NCBI GenBank assembly: GCA_022824225.1
Contig: JAJEAH010000063.1
Location: 62,001 to 126,000, forward strand
DNA: 64,000 nt
Direction of reading: 5' to 3'
Origin: Chloroflexota bacterium
Lineage (GTDB): Bacteria > Chloroflexota > UBA11872 > VXOZ01
Shown here piece after piece: positions 61,567-64,000 of this stretch. Each line of letters starts with the position of its first letter. Within the stretch, counting starts at the first letter, position 1. Position numbers and translations under genes: made by a program. The notes beneath the pieces were generated by a model. That model did not search any database, had not been told where the DNA came from, and was given only the letters and a program-made list of their open reading frames with translations.

Positions 61567-62502
61567 GTGGCGCGCACCGTTCGCATTGCCGTGTGTTCCA
61601 CGCCGGTGCGCGTGCCGGACGGCGCCGACGATGAAAAGCGCGCCTACAATTTGGGCGTAGCTGAGGATTTGCTTGCCCAGGCGGCGGCTAGCCGCGCCGA
61701 CGTGGCCTGCCTCCCTGAAGTCTTCCACGTGCGCGGCGTCAACCGGACGGGCAACGTGGCGGCGTTGTTCGAGGACGTGCCGGGCGGGCCGACGTTTACG
61801 CGCATGTCTCAGCTTGCGCAACGCTTCGGCATGAACGTCATCGCGCCCATCCTCGCCGTCGAGAAGGGCGAGCGCCGCAACCTGGCCATGGTATTCGACC
61901 GCACGGGCGCATACGTGGGCGGCTACCAAAAGGTGCACCTCACCGATACGGAGCGCTACGAGTGGAACATCGTGCCGGGAAGTGATTGGCCGGTTTTCGA
62001 GCTTGACTTTGGCACGATCGGCATCACGATTTGCTACGACGTGAACTTTCCGGAGGGCTTTCGCATTCTCGCGCTGGAGGGAGCGGAGATCATCTTCCAT
62101 CCCACGGTCTACAGCATGTACGGCGAAGTAGGCTGGGAAGCCGTCATCACGTCCCGTGCCATTGACAATTGCGTATACGTGTGCCCGGTGAACAACGGCA
62201 TCGCCGACGACGCGCCCTGGATGCCGGGCATGTGCCTCAACCGGAGCAGCGTCATCGGGCCGGACGGTCTCTTTCTGGCGGACCTTGGCCGCTATTGGGG
62301 CACGGCGGTGGCGGAGATCGACCTGGACCGGCCGCGTATGGTGCGCGGTATGGGAGTTTCGGGAGAGGCGAATTTTCGCGAGCAAATGTGGACGCATCGG
62401 CGTCCTGAAACCTATGGCAAACTTACCGATCACGGCTATTGGGCAACAAACGGTCAGCCGCGCCGCGCGGACGCCGCAGTCTCAGCCACGCATGAGGAGT
62501 AG
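61567..62502 (+). CDS. Nitrilase-superfamily amidohydrolase
   Basis: A 311-residue carbon-nitrogen hydrolase. Catalytic triad Glu51 (CLPEVF), Lys122 (GYQKVHL) and Cys156 (TICYDVNFPE). It cleaves a nitrile, amide or carbamoyl group in the cytoplasm. Closest general types are N-carbamoyl-amino-acid and omega-amidase branches; substrate not readable. GTG 61567 has AAGGAGG six bases upstream. It lies seven bases before an aminotransferase-type gene, so the two probably work on one nitrogen compound. Confidence 0.9.
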   Translation: MARTVRIAVCSTPVRVPDGADDEKRAYNLGVAEDLLAQAAASRADVACLPEVFHVRGVNRTGNVAALFEDVPGGPTFTRMSQLAQRFGMNVIAPILAVEKGERRNLAMVFDRTGAYVGGYQKVHLTDTERYEWNIVPGSDWPVFELDFGTIGITICYDVNFPEGFRILALEGAEIIFHPTVYSMYGEVGWEAVITSRAIDNCVYVCPVNNGIADDAPWMPGMCLNRSSVIGPDGLFLADLGRYWGTAVAEIDLDRPRMVRGMGVSGEANFREQMWTHRRPETYGKLTDHGYWATNGQPRRADAAVSATHEE

Positions 62503-62508
62503 CCGGCA

Positions 62509-63819
62509 ATGGCACAACAGACGGTAACACGCTTCACCGAGTCGCTCGACCTGTTCGCCCACGCGGAAGAGGTGATAGCGGGCGGCAGCCAGACCATGAG
62601 CAAGCGGCCGAGCGCCTATGCCTACGGCGCGTACCCAATCTACGCGTCGCGCGCCGCCGGGTCGCACATTTGGGACATAGACGGCAACAAGTACATCGAC
62701 TTTGTAAACGCCCTTGGACCCATCGTGCTCGGCTATTGCTATCCTGAGGTGGACGCGGCCATCGCCGCGCAGCTCGAAAAGGGCATTATATACGGCCTGC
62801 TGTCTCCGCTGGAAGCCGCCGCGGCTGACAGCGTCATCGACGCCGTACCGTGCGCGGAAATGGTCCGCTTTCTCAAAGGAGGCGCCGAAGCCAACAACGC
62901 GGCTGCCCGCATCGCCCGCGCGTACACGCGGCGGGAGATCATCCTCAATACCGGCTATCGCGGCTGGTCCGACGGCTGGAACACGAGCCGCAACGACGGC
63001 GGCATACCCGCTGCCTTTGCCTCTGCCGTGCAGCAGTTCCGCTTCAACGACCTGGACCACCTGGCGGAACTCTTCCGCGCCCACGACGGCAACGTCGCGG
63101 CGGTATCGTTAGACGCGGCATCGCTCGGCAAGGAGCCGGAGCCGGGATACCTGCAAGACCTGAACGACCTGGCGCATAGTCACGGCGCGTTGGTCATCTA
63201 CGACGAGATCGTCACCGGCTTTCGCCTTGCCATGGGCGGGGCGCAGGAATTCTACGGCGTCACGCCGGACCTCGCCACCTTTGCCAAAGCCATGGCCAAC
63301 GGCATGCCGCTGGCCGCGGTGGCGGGTCGGAAAGAGGTCATGAAGGCGGCGGATAACTGCATCATCAGCATCACGTACGGCGGTGAAGCCCTGTCTCTGG
63401 CCGCCGGCGTGGCTACCATGAACATTTTGCGCTCCCACGACGTGCACGACCACCTGCACCGCACCGGTGAGTCGCTGCGGGCCGGCATCAACCGTGCGGC
63501 CGCCAACGCCGGGGTGGCATTGGAAGCGTACGGCCTGGCCCCAATCGGCGGCGAACGCTTCCTCGACGCGAAAGACGCCGAAGAAGAGGGCCTCATGTGG
63601 CACTTCCTCTTAGCCGGCTGCGCCCAACGGGGCGTGCTGCTGCGGCGAGGCGGCGTGAACTTCATTACCTACTCCCACACGGAAGCCGACGTGGCGCAAG
63701 CGGTAGCAGCTATCGAGGACGCGTTGCACGAACTGCGGCGCGTCCGGGAAGCCGGCGGCCTGGCCAGCGCCGTAAGCGCGACCGCCGAGCCGCACACAGA
63801 CATCACGCGCACGCTGTAG
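62509..63819 (+). CDS. Glutamate-1-semialdehyde aminomutase-like PLP enzyme
   Basis: A 436-residue class III aminotransferase-fold protein. The PLP lysine is Lys260 in TFAKAMANG, with the Asp232 region YDEIVTGFR; the N-terminus SQTMSKRP and GNKYIDFVN match the GSA-aminomutase branch. Heme-specific HemL would be expected next to other hem genes; here the partner is a nitrilase, so a catabolic amino-transfer role is more likely. The gene follows the nitrilase by six bases. lgt starts 16 bases after its stop. Confidence 0.85.
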   Translation: MAQQTVTRFTESLDLFAHAEEVIAGGSQTMSKRPSAYAYGAYPIYASRAAGSHIWDIDGNKYIDFVNALGPIVLGYCYPEVDAAIAAQLEKGIIYGLLSPLEAAAADSVIDAVPCAEMVRFLKGGAEANNAAARIARAYTRREIILNTGYRGWSDGWNTSRNDGGIPAAFASAVQQFRFNDLDHLAELFRAHDGNVAAVSLDAASLGKEPEPGYLQDLNDLAHSHGALVIYDEIVTGFRLAMGGAQEFYGVTPDLATFAKAMANGMPLAAVAGRKEVMKAADNCIISITYGGEALSLAAGVATMNILRSHDVHDHLHRTGESLRAGINRAAANAGVALEAYGLAPIGGERFLDAKDAEEEGLMWHFLLAGCAQRGVLLRRGGVNFITYSHTEADVAQAVAAIEDALHELRRVREAGGLASAVSATAEPHTDITRTL

Positions 63820-63835
63820 CACCAGAATTACAACT

Positions 63836-64000
63836 ATGCCGTTGCCCCTCGTCATCACGATCCATCTGGACCCGGTGCTCGTCCAACTGGGCCCCATCGC
63901 GTTTCGCTGGTACGGTCTCATGTACGTGCTCGGCATCATGGCCGGTGTGTGGACCATCCGGAAGTACGCTAACGAGCGCGGCATCGACGATGATCAGATC
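63836..64000 (+). CDS. lgt: Prolipoprotein diacylglyceryl transferase, 5' part
   Basis: The first 55 codons, cut by the window end. HLDPVLVQLGPIAFRWYGLMYVLG is the classic Lgt N-terminus (two pieces: HLDPVLVQLG and IAFRWYGLMYVLG), including the first membrane span. Lgt moves diacylglycerol from phosphatidylglycerol to the cysteine of prolipoproteins, so this organism makes lipoproteins. ATG 63836. Confidence 0.9.
   Translation, partial: MPLPLVITIHLDPVLVQLGPIAFRWYGLMYVLGIMAGVWTIRKYANERGIDDDQI

Overview
The window is a high-GC bacterial chromosome segment packed with genes. It looks like an uncultured Chloroflexota-type bacterium (SAR202/Dehalococcoidia-like is my best guess). This rests on three things: a short division cluster (mraZ-rsmH-ftsL-ftsI-ftsW-murC-murB-ftsQ-ftsA-ftsZ), several genes for unusual organic substrates (two CocE/NonD hydrolases, two DUF3604 proteins, an M81 metallopeptidase, an HpcH-type aldolase, a nitrilase and a GSA-aminomutase-like enzyme), and many GTG/TTG starts. 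The phylum is inferred; no rRNA or tRNA gene was seen. No phage, insertion sequence or CRISPR array is evident.

Layout. 0.4-7 kb: a DUF3604 protein, a MntA/HepT toxin-antitoxin pair whose HepT toxin is broken, then a CocE hydrolase translationally coupled to a second DUF3604 protein. 7-12 kb: a glutaredoxin, YvcK, GAPDH and PGK. 12-20.8 kb: a leftward acyl-CoA synthetase/3-hydroxyacyl-CoA dehydrogenase pair, a GAF-GAF histidine kinase, an MBL-fold hydrolase, an HpcH aldolase, an orphan MoxR ATPase and a DNA alkyltransferase. 21.4-27.2 kb: a leftward nadB-nadC-orphan operon, with nadB apparently starting at ATT, divergent from a DtxR-type regulator; then a thioredoxin-like [2Fe-2S] protein and queG.

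27.5-38.3 kb: the division and cell-wall cluster, with a good promoter and a four-box MraZ operator at its head and a second internal promoter before ftsA-ftsZ. It lacks mraY, murD, murE, murF and murG. A 13-copy, about 22-bp tandem repeat with 46-bp higher-order structure follows at 38.6-38.9 kb. 39-52 kb: a glyoxalase-fold protein, a second CocE hydrolase (leftward), then a long rightward run of metG, tatD, a polyprenyl diphosphate synthase, an M81 peptidase, menG, an exported bactofilin-like membrane protein, two FemABX-family ligases and a GH4 glycosidase. 52-64 kb: a zinc-ribbon membrane protein, an orphan sugar-type ABC ATPase with a palindromic operator, htpX-pspAB, the tightly packed yggS-yggT-yggU-hisS operon, an aldo/keto reductase, chrA, a nitrilase/GSA-aminomutase-like pair and the first 55 codons of lgt.

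Functional picture. Central glycolysis genes, quinone side-chain and methylation genes, NAD synthesis and cell division genes are interleaved with catabolic enzymes for esters, amides and unusual acids. The most unusual observations are the nonsense and frameshift damage in the HepT toxin beside an intact MntA antitoxin, the ATT-start nadB, the 10-bp-phased MraZ boxes overlapping the mraZ start, the higher-order tandem repeat after ftsZ, and the DUF3604-CocE-DUF3604 arrangement. I did not find a convincing wholly new defence or biosynthetic system.
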